Positions 25,118-38,162 of a stretch of 64,000 nucleotides of DNA are shown here, in pieces. The notes beneath the pieces are model-generated. The model was not told where the DNA came from. It did no database searches and was given only the letters and a program-made list of their open reading frames with translations. The number at the start of each line of letters is the position of its first letter. The first letter of the stretch is position 1. The translations under genes were made by a program, and so were the position numbers. Source of the DNA: Emmonsiellopsis sp. PD_33. Taxonomy: Eukaryota; Ascomycota; Eurotiomycetes; Onygenales; Ajellomycetaceae. The stretch is from assembly GCA_032988165.1 (NCBI GenBank), contig JANTQF010000068.1:62001-126000 (forward strand), written 5' to 3'.

Positions 25118-27601
25118 ATGGCTCCTTTGAGGCTTCGGGTTGAGGGCAATACCTTCCGCGACCCGCAGAACAGAGAGGTCACCCTGAGAGGAATCAACGC
25201 TGACCCCGGCGCCAAATACCCGAAACATCCTGATGTGCCGTCATACACCCCAGACCATTTCTACGATGGTGATAATGTCTCCTTTGTGGGCCGGCCTTTT
25301 GAGTTGGAAGATGCACCGATACACCTAGAGAGATTGAAAAGATGGGGATACAACCACATTAGATATATCTTTACCTGGGAGGCCATTGAGCATAGCGGAC
25401 CAGGTCGATATGATGAGGACTTCATAGAGTTCACGATAAAGACACTACGCTTAATGAAGAGCTATGGGTTTTATGTGTATATGGACCCCCACCAGGACGT
25501 GGTATGAGGCTGCTCAGCTACCTATGGCCCATTTCTAGCCTGTTTCCACTAGCTAATAGAGTGCTGCAGTGGTCTCGATTCTCTGGCGGTTCAGGCGCCC
25601 CGATGTGGACATTATACGCAGTCGGCTTCGATCCTCGAAACTTCAACGTGACGCAGGCGGCCCTTGTACACAATACCTTCCTTCCAGACCCTTCAGCGTT
25701 CCCAAAAATGGTATGGAGTACGAATTATACCAGGCTGGTCTGTCAAACAATTTTCACGCTCTTTTGGGCGGGAAAGGACTTTGCTCCAAAAGCTATTATC
25801 GATGGCAAGAATATCCAAGACTACCTGCAGGATCACTACCTAAATGCATGTAAACATCTGGCGTTGCGCATCCACGAGGCGGGAGACCTGGAGGATGACG
25901 TTGTAATAGGATGGGAAAACATGAACGAGGTGAACAGAGGGCTGTTAGGAATCCAAGATTTGTCTGCAATACCGCCAGAACAACAACTTCAACTCGGTAC
26001 ATCTCCAACGGCCTTCCAGGGAATATTGACTGGCTCCGGACGCCCATGTGAAGTGGCCACCTGGGGCTTCGGTAATTTCGGCCCCTACCAGATTGGGAGG
26101 GAGCTTGTTGATCCGAAGGGCAAATCAGCATGGCTGGCAGCCGATTACGATGATAAGTTCTATGGATGGAAAAGGGACCCCCAATGGAAATTGGGAGAGT
26201 GCCTCTGGGCTCAGCATGGAGTCTGGGATCCATGTACGGATTCACTCTTGAAAAAGGATTACTTTGCAAAGGATCCTACAACAAATAAAATCCTCAATTA
26301 CGAGGCCTTTACCAACAAATATTTCATCGACCATTATAGGAAGTTCAAGAACGCCATACGGAGTGTCCACTCTAATTCCATCTTGTTTTGCCAACCTGCT
26401 GTCACGGAAATACCCCCTACCATCAAGGGGACCAAGGATGACGACCCCAACATGGTCCATGCTGTGCATCAGTATGATGGTCTTACACTCATGACGAAGC
26501 ATTGGTAGGTTACTATCTTTCTCGTAGCTAACGCAGCACTGACAACCGTAGGAATCGGATTTATAACGTGGACGTCATCGGGGTCATACGAGGGAAATAC
26601 CTAAGCCCAATATTCGCTATCAAGATCGGCGAAACCGCCATCAGGAACTGTCTCCGTGACCAGCTACGTTTTCTCCGTCAGGAGAGTTACGATCTGATGG
26701 GGAATCATCCGCTTGTTTTCACCGAAATCGGCGTGCCCTACGACATGGATGATAAGCATGCTTACAAAACTGGTGATTATAGCAGCCAAACTGCTGCGAT
26801 GGATGCCAACCACTACGCCATTGAAGGCAGTGGAGCGAACGGATTCTCACTCTGGTGCTATGTGTCAGAGGTATGTTAGTTATTATATTTCTGCAATGTC
26901 CAAGAGCTGATTAGATGTGTTTCTAGAATTCTCATGAGCAAGGAGATCGTTGGAACGGGGAAGACCTCTCCATATTCTCCAACGAAGACCTAGAATTCCC
27001 TCCACCCAACTCAAATCCCGATCCCAATGCGTTGAGCGAAATTCAAAACCGCTCTTCCGCCTCTCTGAACCGCAACTCCCCTTCATTCTCGGACAGCCGA
27101 AGCAATACACTCACTTCCCAGGTCTCGCCAAATAACATAAAGAAGGCCATCCCACAACCGTCAATCACCCAAACAGCACAGCCCAACTCTGACCTAATAG
27201 AACACCCGGGCTTCCGTGCCGGCGAAGCCTTCGTCCGCCCAAGCCCCATAGTAACCCACGGCAGCGTCAAGGAGTACGGATTTGACTTGAAAAACTGCAC
27301 CTTCACCCTATCCGTATCAGCTGAGACACCTACTGCTGAAGACGCACCCACCGTAATCTACCTGCCAGAGTACCATTATCCGAAAATGCATACGGATGTT
27401 AAAGTCAGTGGTGGGAAGTGGGTGGTCGACAGTGAGAAAGTTGGGTCTGAAGTCTTGCAAACGTTGAGATGGTGGCATGGAGAGGGAGAGCAGAATATCA
27501 AGATCCTTGGTGCGAAGCGCAAGTCGACGGTTGTTGTTGACACTAGTGAGGACGAGGGGTATCTTGAGCAGTGTCAGCGCAATTCGTGCAATGTGATGTG
27601 A
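25118..27601 (+). CDS. sglA: GH5 steryl-beta-glucosidase (EGCrP2/Egh1-type)
   Basis: Four exons: 25118-25501, 25570-26504, 26552-26870 and 26927-27601 (introns 68, 47 and 56 nt), 770 residues, all phases consistent. The family (EGCrP2 of Cryptococcus, Egh1 of yeast, SglA of Aspergillus) hydrolyses ergosteryl-beta-glucoside and limits its build-up in vacuole-related membranes. The N-terminus shows the family signature EVTLRGINADPGAKYPKHPD. The putative acid/base Glu248 lies in GWENMNEVNRG and the nucleophile Glu498 in LVFTEIGVPYD, the two GH5 catalytic positions. The last exon holds a Ser/Asn/Pro-rich insert and a beta-rich C-terminal domain. No signal peptide is seen. The chain ends in Cys-Asn-Val-Met, a CaaX-like box. 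The ATG at 25118 is preferred over an in-frame upstream ATG at 25055 because the conserved domain starts immediately after. Confidence 0.93.
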
Positions 27602-28077
27602 TGTGATGCGATGGGTGTGATTTAGGAAGGTGTTCCGGGACTGGTAGGAGTTTCTTATCCATCAAGACTTTTTATTTTCGCATGTTCCTACCCCTCGATG
27701 GTCGACTTTCGGTCTGTTGGTTTGGAAGGGTAGTTTCGGTCGTTTTTATTTTCTGGGTTTGCAGGCCGGATCGATGTTTTTTTTTTTTTTCTGAAGCCCT
27801 TTCCATACCGGATTTTTGTGGTCCGCTGGAACGGTGCTCCAACAGCTCCAATGCCATTATGTGAATCAGAGCTGTCATATCACCATGGAAAGTGGATTTT
27901 ACTGTGGAATCACTGTTCTCTGAAATCTAATATTGATATTCCATTTATGTTAAAGTTTTTGACCTGTATATATTAAAATCATGAAGGATTTTGACAATAT
28001 GTGATTATTCTATGAAATTGTAGACTACTATCACCTCATTCTACTATCATTCTATGCATCAGAGCAATGGTATGCTA

Positions 28078-28424
28078 GTAAACCTCAATTTAATAGTATA
28101 CCCACCATTCTCTGAAATATAATGTTAATATTTCATTAACAATTCATCTGGCACAATGCTCTAGCAAATATATTAGAGAGCAAATTATAATAGAGGCTAA
28201 TTACCACACTGTCCTGCCACCATTCTATATGTTGGAGTAATAATATGATAGTAAACCTTAATTTAACAGTATTTCTATCATTCTCTGAAATATAATGTTA
28301 ATATTTCATTAACAATTTGTCTGGCACAATACTCTAGTAAATATATTAGAGAGCAAATTACAATGGAGACTAATTACCACACCATCCTGCCACCATTCTA
28401 CATGTTGGAGTCATGATATAACTA
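28078..28424. repeat. 173-bp tandem repeat, two clear copies
   Basis: The word GTAAACCT starts copies at 28078 and 28251, exactly 173 bp apart. Both copies carry the same order: 'ccattctctgaaatataatg', 'caca-tgctctag-aaatatat', 'taattaccacac', 'ttctatatgttggag'. A more diverged third copy lies upstream from about 27890 to 28077, just inside the block edge. Confidence 0.88.
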
Positions 28425-29099
28425 TAGAGCATTGGATTTACTGTGTATACATTACCCCTGGGGTAGAACTTTGATATTTCATTATATTTTCATTTTTAGA
28501 ATAGGGAAATAATTAAAAAGAACATTCATTCATTGTATTATCCCTATCTATATATCTAGAAAAAAAAAAAGAAAAAACAGACCTATAACCCATTCTGAAA
28601 AACCTAGAAAAAACCATGCTTACTCTCCTTCACCTCCATATCCTCTACCCTGTCTACCTCCCCTGATTTCATAGCCATCTCCAATTCTTCATTAATAATC
28701 ACACTGCCAGGGTTTGGCAGTCCAACAACTGAAGAGTGTTACCCATGATATTCCCTGGATTGAGGGACAGACTCTAGTATGATAGCTGGGAGTGAGGAAC
28801 TACATACTATCTTTGCATGAATATCTGAGAAACTTTTTATTGGAATTATAAATGTAGAGGGGTGTGGGTGTTGTTTTGAGCTTAGAAATAGTATTTTCCT
28901 GGAAGTGGATAACTTCTACTTCTACTATATAAATAAGATATAAATTAGTAATAAGTCATTCATGTTGGATTTATCATACATACATTCTGAATGGGGGGGG
29001 GCAGCTTGGACTCCATTATTACCAATTTATACTTCAAGATGTTCATTGTACTTCTGATCCCCCCAAGGTGTTTCTCCATATTCTGATTCATAATTTATT

Positions 29100-29755
29100 A
29101 GCTAGATTAAAATAATAATTTAAGGAATCCATTTACCTTCATCAGCAAAAGAGTCATAGATGACTGCTTGAGCATGATCTCTCTAACTTTCCTGCTTTGC
29201 TTGAGTTTGAAGGCCATCACATTAAGCATAGTAATTTTTTTGACTTCTATCTTTATTAGCTCTGAATCTACTGCCCATCCATCAATAACCACCTACACAT
29301 TCTTTTTCTTTTTTGCTTTACTTTCCTTCACAATCAACTCTGCCAACTCTGACTTGATCTCCTCTACCTTATCCAGTAGGTCCATCTGATGCATGTTCTT
29401 AACAGTATTATTTGTGGTGTTCATGTAGGAGACATGCATGGCATGTATAACTATAACACTCTCTGACAGCACTTCTGGAACTTCCTGGCAGGATTTCTTG
29501 TCTCATACACAATTAGAACAGGAGTTTTTTGACCCAATAACATGATTATAGGGTCTCTCCAAGTTCTTTGGGTATACATATTCTAAAATGCAATGATGAT
29601 AGATGGTGTTCCCTTCATCATTATTTATAGTAGCTGATTCCCTGCCCTCTGAATTCTTCTTTAATCTGGTCTTGCATGCAGGTGTTCCACTAGCCATTGT
29701 TTTAGCCATGATTTTGTAGTCTCTAGCCTTATCAATTCTCACATCTTCTAAAGTC
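29100..29755 (-). pseudogene. Repeat-borne zinc-knuckle-like protein relic
   Basis: The minus strand reads a protein-like frame with two internal stops. The first half ends in a Cys-rich piece (NSCSNCV, stop, DKKSCQEVP) similar to the C-x2-C...C motifs of small repeat-associated fungal proteins. The second half is Lys-rich and helical (KVEEIKSELAELIVKESKAK). I cannot name the family. Confidence 0.4.
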
Positions 29756-30399
29756 CAAACTTCTTCAAATGAAATGACTACTTACCTGATCTTTCAAGGT
29801 GAGCAAGGGAGGGGAGGACAAATTCTGATACTCACAGGGGGGAGGGGGGGTAGATAAATGTTGGGCTATTAGGTGCATGGTTGAAGAAGAAGAAAGAGGA
29901 AGAGGAAGAGAAAAAGATGGGTGTTTTATAATGAATTAAGTGTTGCCTGACTACCCTGCCTGGCAACTAATATGTCACTTTATTTACTCACTTCCAGTTC
30001 ACCTCTAAAATCAACATCATCTCTTTTTATTTTCTATATACTAAACTGGCCAACTTAAATACAACTATGGAATGAGCTCATACTGATATCTTTTAAGATA
30101 ATATATGATATGGATCCTCACCATTTTCAGAATACACATGTAAACTAGCTACTGACAGCTCTGAAATATATATATATAGATCTGTGAAGTGAGTACATAC
30201 CAACAACAAAGAGTAGATGTAGTAATTTCCCACACCCTCCATCATATCATTGAGATAGATATTGGGAATGCTTTATAAATGCTTCATTTTACTACCTGGT
30301 AGCAGTGAATATACTGAAATTAAACTAATACTATGTGGAAGATATATAGAAAGCAATCTGAAATGAATATATGATCACTCAGTTGAAAATCCCCACTCA

Positions 30400-31960
30400 T
30401 GCATTCTCTCCAACCATGCATTAGAATTATCTTCTTCATGATGAAACCATTAAATCCTTTATTCTCTATTTAATACATTCAGCTCTGCAATCAGTGATTC
30501 ATTTTATCCAGGTTTTCATGAAAGAAATATGCTCTAAAAATGCATCCAGTGCTACTGATCCACATCCCACATCCAAAGCCATAAATTATACCTTATAAAG
30601 CCATAGATCCTGTCTGCTCTGAGATGGGAACAAAGCATATTTTCTTCTTCACAGCCTCCTTAACTTCAGAATTGGACTTCCATTTCTTTTCAGATTTTCA
30701 ATGGGTAATCAGCTCTCCAAAGTTTTCCTGGCCTATACCACTGTATTGTTCTGCAGAGGCCATATGGTCCTAAAAATCAATAACTTCATTCCATGCTTTA
30801 ACTTGGATATATCTATCCTCATCTCTTTCAACTAGATCATCCCACAGCTTAATCTAGGTAACAAGATTCACATATATTTCTAGGTGAGGTATAAGCTATT
30901 GATCTTCAGGATTATAGGTACTAACACATATATTTAATATATCATTGCCCTATGGAATTGGACTGTTCATAGTTCAGGATTGGCTCAATCTAATAGAACA
31001 CCTAACAAAACTTATCCAAAGTGAACCCCTGGAAGAAATGCTGGAAGATATCCTTCTCATCAGTGTAGTTGTACATGTTACATCCTGAATGGCTGGCTTT
31101 ATTCAGCTCTTTTTTCTATCAGACATGTTCCTGTGATAAAATCAATAGATTAGTAGTTTATTCCAACTTTGGAATACCTATAGATAGTGTCAACTACACA
31201 GCTCAGCACCATAATATTTTCTATTCAATTCAAGTTGGAGCTTTATCAACTGATCATAAGCACTCTGGATCCCCATTAGTGACCCTGCCAAACACCCTGT
31301 ATATGAAATGGCTGATTATTGATTCTCATAGTTGATAATCAGATTAGTATCTAGAGCTATCATCTCTGAAATCCATTTCCATGCCCATTATAACAATGTT
31401 CTTTTAGAATTATCAATCAGCTCATATTTCATATTTCTCTGCCTATCATCAAACCTCCATTAATTCTCTCCAGATTTATCTTAACCCACAGCCAACTTCA
31501 GCTGGGTTTTCAGTTGGATTCCACTGGGTATCTGGGTCAACTCTTATCTTTATATAGCCAAGTGTCTTGCATTTCCACATCTAAAAATTGTCAAGTGCAC
31601 TGTTCCATGCTACAGTTCACATACATGATTTGTAACTGTAATCCTAAAACACCTATAATACCAGTTCATCCACTTTCCTGGAGAATGTAAGGAGATATGA
31701 CCATCTTATCTGCTACTGAAGGTTCCTCTCTCATGTGTGATTCATCTGCTCATAGGATTTTGACACAACTTGATTGCACTGTCCATCAGAATTAGAGGAT
31801 ATACTGCTCATGCAATTCTGGCTTTCTATTGATATGCTACTACTCCTAGTAAGTGCAGGGTCTACAGGAGGAAGCCCATCCCTCTAGCCATCAGGCTACT
31901 TTTAGTTAGCAATACATCCATAAAGTTCTTATTTGTGGAATAGAAACTAACCATACTACT
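30400..31960 (-). pseudogene. Unassigned repeat relic
   Basis: Both strands show fragmentary open frames; the minus strand has protein-like pieces near 30.6-30.8 kb with stops at RIP-type codons. I see no domain signature and cannot tell which strand was coding. It lies upstream of the Plavaka-like relic and could belong to the same or another element. Confidence 0.25.
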
Positions 31961-32639
31961 CAATTCCAAACTGAAGGAGTTAATGGCAGACATGGCTGGG
32001 TAATAGGTAGATCAGGTAATGATATGAAAATGAAATTATATCTAATGGAGAAGGAAACCTACAGATAATAAAAGGAAATGGAAAAGATTAAAGTTCATGG
32101 TTCTACCAGATGATGTGACTTGAAACCCCTATTTTCAGAGGTATATTTAGTATGTGTTTAGCCCCATTTCTTTTTTTGGAGCTATTATATTCATACTCCT
32201 TTTCCAATTTTCCCACTTTTCCCTCTGAAAAAATCCAACCTGCAATATAGCCATATACAGCCTTTACTATCTTAGAAAACACACCCTTCATGGAGCAAAC
32301 AAGCACTCAGCTCCAAGAGGCTGACATCTGAAATTACCACAGGACACCTCTGAAAACTATATTAATACTGATATAAATGATCCAACATTTGATCATGACA
32401 TGAGATCTTAGGATTTTATGTTGGAGCCCATACCAGGCAATGCAGAGGTATATGTTTATATTCTAATTCAATTATTTACTTAATCTTTTAACTTAGAAAA
32501 TCAGGCAACAGATCAATCTGATCAGCTCACTAAAAATAATGATGATAGGGATGCTGCATACTCCAATAATGAGCTCTGCAAACTAAATGAGGAAGCAAAC
32601 ATGATATATTGACTTCTAAATACTGCCCAGGCAGCTTGT

Positions 32640-35600
32640 AAATTGGCTGATGATGAATATATCATGAATAATAATATTAATGATGATATAGATCATTATA
32701 CTGAGACTGAGGAGGATAAAATGGACAACATCAATGCCACATCTGAACATCCTCTAGGGGCTCAAGAGGCTGAAAACTCTGAGGTCCAAGAGGTTAATTC
32801 CTCTGATCTGATTATCCAAGGTAATAATCTAATAACCTCATCACACATCAATGGTAAAGCTAATTGTATTTACATAGTTAATGACCCTGCAAAGCTTCTT
32901 GTTCATAAATAGGATAAAAATTATATGAATCCTTTTACAACAGCCTTCACTTTATGGATAGAGTCTATTGGGATATCTCAAGAGCTATACTAGTTATTAC
33001 TGTAGATTCTCTAGACTCTGAAGGATATTACTCTGATCCATAACCTCCCTAATGGACTATTAAATCTAAAAAAGAAATGTAGGGTGTAGTTTCTGATCCT
33101 TCCACTACACTGCACATAGATTCTGATTATCTCTCCAGATCAGATGCTGACATTCTCTCATGCTGAAAAATGCCTTACTGATCATACATTGATGTCCTTA
33201 TACTTCCAAAACATGATCTTATTGGTGTCAAGGCTTGTTAGGTTCCAGAGGTTTCAACAGTACATGCACATTGAGATGGCAGAAGTTGTTGACTCCCCTA
33301 CAGAACTATAGTACTCACATAGCTGGGGAAGCTCAATTAAACACTGCTCTGGGGAATTTACCTTATATCCTTCTACCAGTGAACTGATTTTCCCCTCCAA
33401 TTTCATATAGTATCAGTGTGAAAATGATAAATGTCCATGCAGATAACTAGACAAAATCAACTTCAACTATATGGGCAGAGTACAGTTTATTGGAAAGGAT
33501 AGATGGGAGATATCCTCATATTTTAATAGGACTGTTTTGCAGATCCAATCTACTATGTGGTACTCAACTCTGAATGCAGAAGAACCTAATTTTCAGAGTC
33601 CTCATCTACCCTTCCATTAATGTGAGATAATTTTAGTTGAGAATAATATATTAAATATCATTCTGGCAAGCTCTATTCTATTTAGAGTCTACATCTTTAT
33701 TAATTATACCTTTAATGGAATCAATAATATCTTTCCAACTGAGAATTCCACTTCTGATCTTTTCCTTCAGAGGGTTCTCTATGTGGCTTTAGCTACTACT
33801 TGGCCATACTACAGATTAATACCAATACATAGAGAGCTGGAGATTGCAGTCCATGAGAGGGAGTTCTTGAAGAATATCTTTACTAGAGGGCAGAAAGTAT
33901 TGTCCCTTCCTTATCAGCTTTTTATTGATGGGTTTAGCCTCTATTGGAACATGTATCAGAGTTTAATGGGTATGTATTGGATCTCAGCTCTGAGTGCAGC
34001 TGAATGCAAGAAGTACAATAACCTATTCATAATAACATTCAGTCTATATGATATGAACTTCCCAGATACTGTTAGAGCCTTATCTTCTGGATTCCTACAG
34101 TTAGATAGTAAGGACATTCTGATTAATATTGATGGTGACACTATTTAGATTATTTCTTCCTACTTATTATTTATTAGTGACATGCTACAGCAGAATGGGA
34201 ATGCTAGTATTAAAGGCTCAAGTGCAGAGTACTCATGTCAGAGCTGTCTGATTGGAGACCAAAAGAGATTGAATTTATCATTTAATATCATTCAAAATGA
34301 GTGCTATCACTATGACACTCAACAGGTTCAATGCCAGGCAGAAAGTACTCTAAACCTAACAAAGAGAAAGGAGCTGCAGCAGAGGAGCAGATTGGTGGAC
34401 AACAACTCTTACCTATTTAAGATATACTTAAGTTTAAATCTAGTTACATTCTTCTCATTCAATCCTGCACACAGTAAGTATTCAGGGATTTCAAAAATAA
34501 CTCATTTTATGCTAGTGAAATCAGCATTAACTCCAGTCAGAAAGACTGAGTACCTCCAAATATTACAGACCTTTCCTTTCCCCTAAGGATGAGCACACCT
34601 ACAGTTATCTCTTACTCATCTAGAGAAGTATCAACTGCAAGAGCATGCTTGAGCATCCATTCTGATACTACTTATATTGCAATGTGGCCTTAAACATTCA
34701 TGACTTAAAGATTAAATTCATAGAGCACTCTTATTGGCATTCTTAAAACTTGGCACCTCAGCAGTGAACTTAACTATTGATGTATTTACAGCAATTACAA
34801 GAAGTAATTCAATCTTGCTATCATATAACCCAGCTGTCCATGATCTAAAAGAAATCCAATAAATCATTACTACTACTTGTTAATATCTACAGTTCTTTCT
34901 AGATGCAGTAGCAAATACAGTATAATGAGCCTGGACTCCTTCTCATGTAGAATTAGTAAGTTAGAGCTGACAAGCATCCCCAGTACTGAGTTAGGTATTG
35001 ATATCAATCAGGCTAGATGGATATTCTATCTTTACTACAGTAAAAGGTCTAGAGCAAGACTCAGCTCTCTCTACAAAAAAAGGTGCATCCTTCATTGGAA
35101 TGAAAAACTAACCAAATATATATATCAGACTGCACTATATTAATGAAATCAGGGAATATGGAACTGCCAACAACAGCAACATGTTGATGGGGGAGGATAA
35201 ATATAGAGATTATAAACAATTGATCTGCCATACAAATCATTGTGACATTAAAAAGGTATTACTTCAACAGGAGAGTTTTTGTTGGACAGTTCAGCTTGCT
35301 TTTCATGGTGTATTTAATGACTCTCAGCCAGAACTTGGAGAGAGGTTAAAGAAAATCCATGAACATTGTCTCACCCTCCTGATCAATTTGATTCAGATTG
35401 ATGACTGTGAATTTAATGATGTTCTTTCAACCAATAAATTATGTGTGCTGAAGAACCTTTCAGATCATACCTGGAAATCCCTGCAGGTAAACCTTATATC
35501 TTTACTGTCACCAAAGAATGGCATGGATATACTGGGAATTCTGATAAATTAGATATCAAACCTTCTGAATGTCTACTCATTCCTTTAAAAACTAAGATAG

Positions 35601-36000
35601 GCATACAGTCTTGACTGGAATAAACCATTCATTCTGGAACCAGAGCTAAGACCACTCCAATTTTACTGAAAAATTACTTTTATACCTAAGTATCATCTCT
35701 CATTCTCATTAGGACACTGTTGATTATATGCTTATTTATTATATAGTAATGAAACCCATCAGATAATGCTCATACAAGGGGATGTTATTAAGTATAGAAA
35801 TTCAAAAATTGATTGGATCCAAGCTGTTTTTATTTATAACTTATATGAACATGGTGATCAGGTTTTTTTTATAGTCATATTAGTAAGTCCAACTGGGTCC
35901 AATGGGTTATTAGGCCTACTAATTCTAAGTGATGATTCTGGGGATTACATAATAATCAGCCTTCCTGCTGTATGGAAACCAAGTCTTTATGTTATACTGA
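32640..36000 (+). pseudogene. Plavaka/CACTA-like transposase relic
   Basis: A long plus-strand series of frames, broken mainly at RIP-type codons, carries the ordered landmarks of the large CACTA-like (Plavaka) transposases of fungi. First comes an acidic N-terminal part at 32643-32912. Then VLSLPYQLFIDGFSLYWNMY near 33.9 kb (the 'LFIDGFGLYRNMY' catalytic-region block), and LYDMNFPDTVRAL near 34.05 kb. A Cys-containing block (SAEYSCQSC followed by NECYHYDTQQ) lies near 34.2-34.3 kb, and FSFNPAHSKYSGISKITHF near 34.46 kb. Last is MLMGEDKYRDYKQLICHTNH near 35.19 kb (the 'EDKHR.YK...TNH' block). Ends and terminal inverted repeats could not be located. It is not functional. Confidence 0.82.
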
Positions 36001-36469
36001 TCTGACATAAGTCTAGAAGCAGGTTATAATATAGCTCTGAAAGCATCAAGCTTTTGCACTGTACATGGAATGTGTCATTTTTTTAGCTGCTCCTAAATCC
36101 CAAAATCCTCTTTGACAGCAACTAATAAGTTAATCTATAAGATTACCCTGTGTATAACCATTCTTTTCTTTCATGCTGGCAGCAGCTGATCATCATCATT
36201 CAGACTACATTCTCTTTGTGATAATCAGTCATGATGTCTGATGCTGGAAAATGACACTGCAAGGTGGAAAAATAATGTGCTCAGGAGCAAAAGACTCTCA
36301 CATCAACACCTACTCAGTATGATAGCTCATCTAGTGCACCTCACAGGCAAGGTTCACTAATAGGCTTTTCTATGCAATCTCATGTAATAAGCCCAGGGTG
36401 GGCTCTAATATCTCCCATGATGGGTAGCATTCAGAGCTAAATATAGGGTAACACCTCCACTCACAACTC

Positions 36470-36676
36470 AGTATTCAACCTTGCAAATATCCTGAAGATC
36501 ACTGATATATGTTATAATATTGATTTATCAAGTGATTCAGTGCTCAACCCTGTGAATATTCCAAAGATCACTAATATGTATTGTAACATTGATTTACCAA
36601 GCAATTTAGCACTCAACCCAGTAAATATCTTGAAGATGACCAATATGTGCCATAACATTGATCTATCAAGTAATGC
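36470..36676 (+). repeat. 69-bp tandem repeat coding a 23-residue repeat, 3 copies
   Basis: Units at 36470-36538, 36539-36607 and 36608-36676 have no length change. In the frame starting at 36471 all three are open and give LNPVNIPKITNMYCNIDLPS-like 23-residue repeats. Reading continues to a stop near 36718. The preserved frame suggests the array once encoded protein, perhaps the tail of the adjacent transposon relic. Confidence 0.85.
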
Positions 36677-36793
36677 CTATAGGCTCAATGAAGAGGCCTA
36701 TATTAGGTTTAATTTCTGAAAGATATCCCTACAATAGTGAGCATGGGTTAATATATCTGATTCTATGAGATGAGACTGAATACCCAGGAAATA

Positions 36794-36851
36794 GAAGCAC
36801 ACCATAGAGATATATTGGTATATAAAAGAGGTATATTTTACTACTAGGTAA
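36794..36851 (+). repeat. 58-bp dispersed repeat with TATA-like box, copy 1
   Basis: Matches 38099-38156 over 58 bp with a shared central TATATAAAAGAGGTATATTT. Differences are mainly C/T and G/A. The two copies flank the 73-bp array, the 23-bp minisatellite and the GTPase relic, which would fit the ends of one decayed unit. Confidence 0.75.
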
Positions 36852-36863
36852 GCTAATATTTTT

Positions 36864-37125
36864 CATTTACCCACATTGCATCTCAATCACCAAGGATATT
36901 CTCCCTATATAATGACTGTCAGAGCTGATGTTTTTCATTCACCTACATTGCATTTAAATCATTAAGGGTATTCCCTTCTATATAATGACTGTTGGAGTTA
37001 ATATTTCCCATTCACCCACATTGCATTCAAATCATCAAGGATATTCCCCCCTATATAATGACTGTTGGAGCTGATGTTTCCCATTTACTTATATTATATC
37101 TAAAATTGTTAAGAGCATTCTCTAT
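36864..37125 (+). repeat. 73-bp tandem repeat, about 3.6 copies
   Basis: Units start CATT(T/C)AC at 36864, 36936, 37009 and 37082 (72, 73 and 73 bp, then partial). Each holds 'acattgcatt', 'aaggatattc', 'ctatataatgactgt' and 'gagctgatgttt'. Related single copies of the 'ctatatcatgattgtcagag' part occur near 38.0 and 38.37 kb. Confidence 0.85.
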
Positions 37126-37258
37126 CTAGTCTTTTTTTCTCTACCTACATCTATCCTGCACCTGTACTGATATCATCAATCTATTTTCTTTCTCTTTCAG
37201 CAGACTACTTGCAAGTTGTTGCATCCATTAAAAATAGATGTCTATACAGACTTACTAC

Positions 37259-37442
37259 AACCTGGGCTGCCACTCATCATCAATCTGGGCTGCTACTTAT
37301 TGTCAACCTGAGCTGCTGCCTATCATCAACCTGAGCTGCTACCTATTATCAATCTGGGCCATTACTCATTGTCAACCTGGGCTACCACCCATTGTCAACC
37401 TGGGTTGCTATCTATTGTCAACCTGGGCTGCTACCCATCATC
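37259..37442 (+). repeat. 23-bp minisatellite, 8 copies
   Basis: Eight consecutive 23-bp units of consensus AACCTGGGCTGCTACCYATYRTC occupy exactly 184 bp with no indels. It immediately precedes the GTPase relic. Confidence 0.92.
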
Positions 37443-37456
37443 AAAACTAGTAGTTG

Positions 37457-37915
37457 AGGGATGTGGAGAACCTAAAGATGAAGTTAAAAGCTGCACTAGT
37501 TATAATTAGTGTTGTTAGAAGCATGGGGGCCAGTAAATTATCATTAATAAATGCAGTTCTTAATGAAGAATATCTTGTCTCAATTAATAGTATATATACC
37601 TACACTGCCATTATTACTGAGATCTTATTTAATTATAGATCTTAGAAGTATAGAGTAGCAATTGAGTTCATTTCTCCTGCAGAGTGGGAAAAGAAACTTA
37701 AATTTATTTTTAATGAGATTCAGACCCATCATAATGAAGGATAATATCAGGATGATTCTAATGTTACAATTATCATTATAAGAGTAGAGGTAATATACTC
37801 TGATGTTAAAGACATTATAGTATTATTCATTGAAGAACTGATGAAACAAGATAGTGTCCATAGTGTTCTAGGAAAGATAATTAAGTTTACTGCAAATAAC
37901 CTAGCTTAACTTCAT
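37457..37915 (+). pseudogene. SLIP-GC-type dynamin-like GTPase relic
   Basis: The frame reads VVRSMGASKLSLINAVLNEE, which matches the P-loop region of nuclear GTPase SLIP-GC-like proteins (VVGNTGAGKSS.INA.L.EE). It continues with YTAIITEILFNY (the switch-like 'CTAVVTEI' block), then KYRVAIEFISPAEWEKKL, and near 37.84 kb DSVHSVLGKIIKF, in family order. The P-loop has lost essential residues (the first and third glycines and the Ser/Thr after Lys), and stops interrupt the frame. Only the N-terminal GTPase segment is present. The family belongs to the dynamin/GBP-like large GTPases; its role in fungi is not established. Confidence 0.78.
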
Positions 37916-38162
37916 ACTCAACTTTAGCTGTATTTAGGTAGAGGAATGTGGAGAATAGTATCTGTAGCATTCTAGTTCATTTTAGTGGGTATCTCCCTCT
38001 ATATCATGATTGTCAGAGCTGACATTTTAATGTATAAAGAGGTAATTAGGTGTATTTGTCTGGTATAGTGGGAATTTGCTTGAATGCCCAATCAACAGGA
38101 AGTGTGCCACAGAGATTTATTAGTATATAAAAGAGGTATATTTCACCACTGAGGAATCTGAG

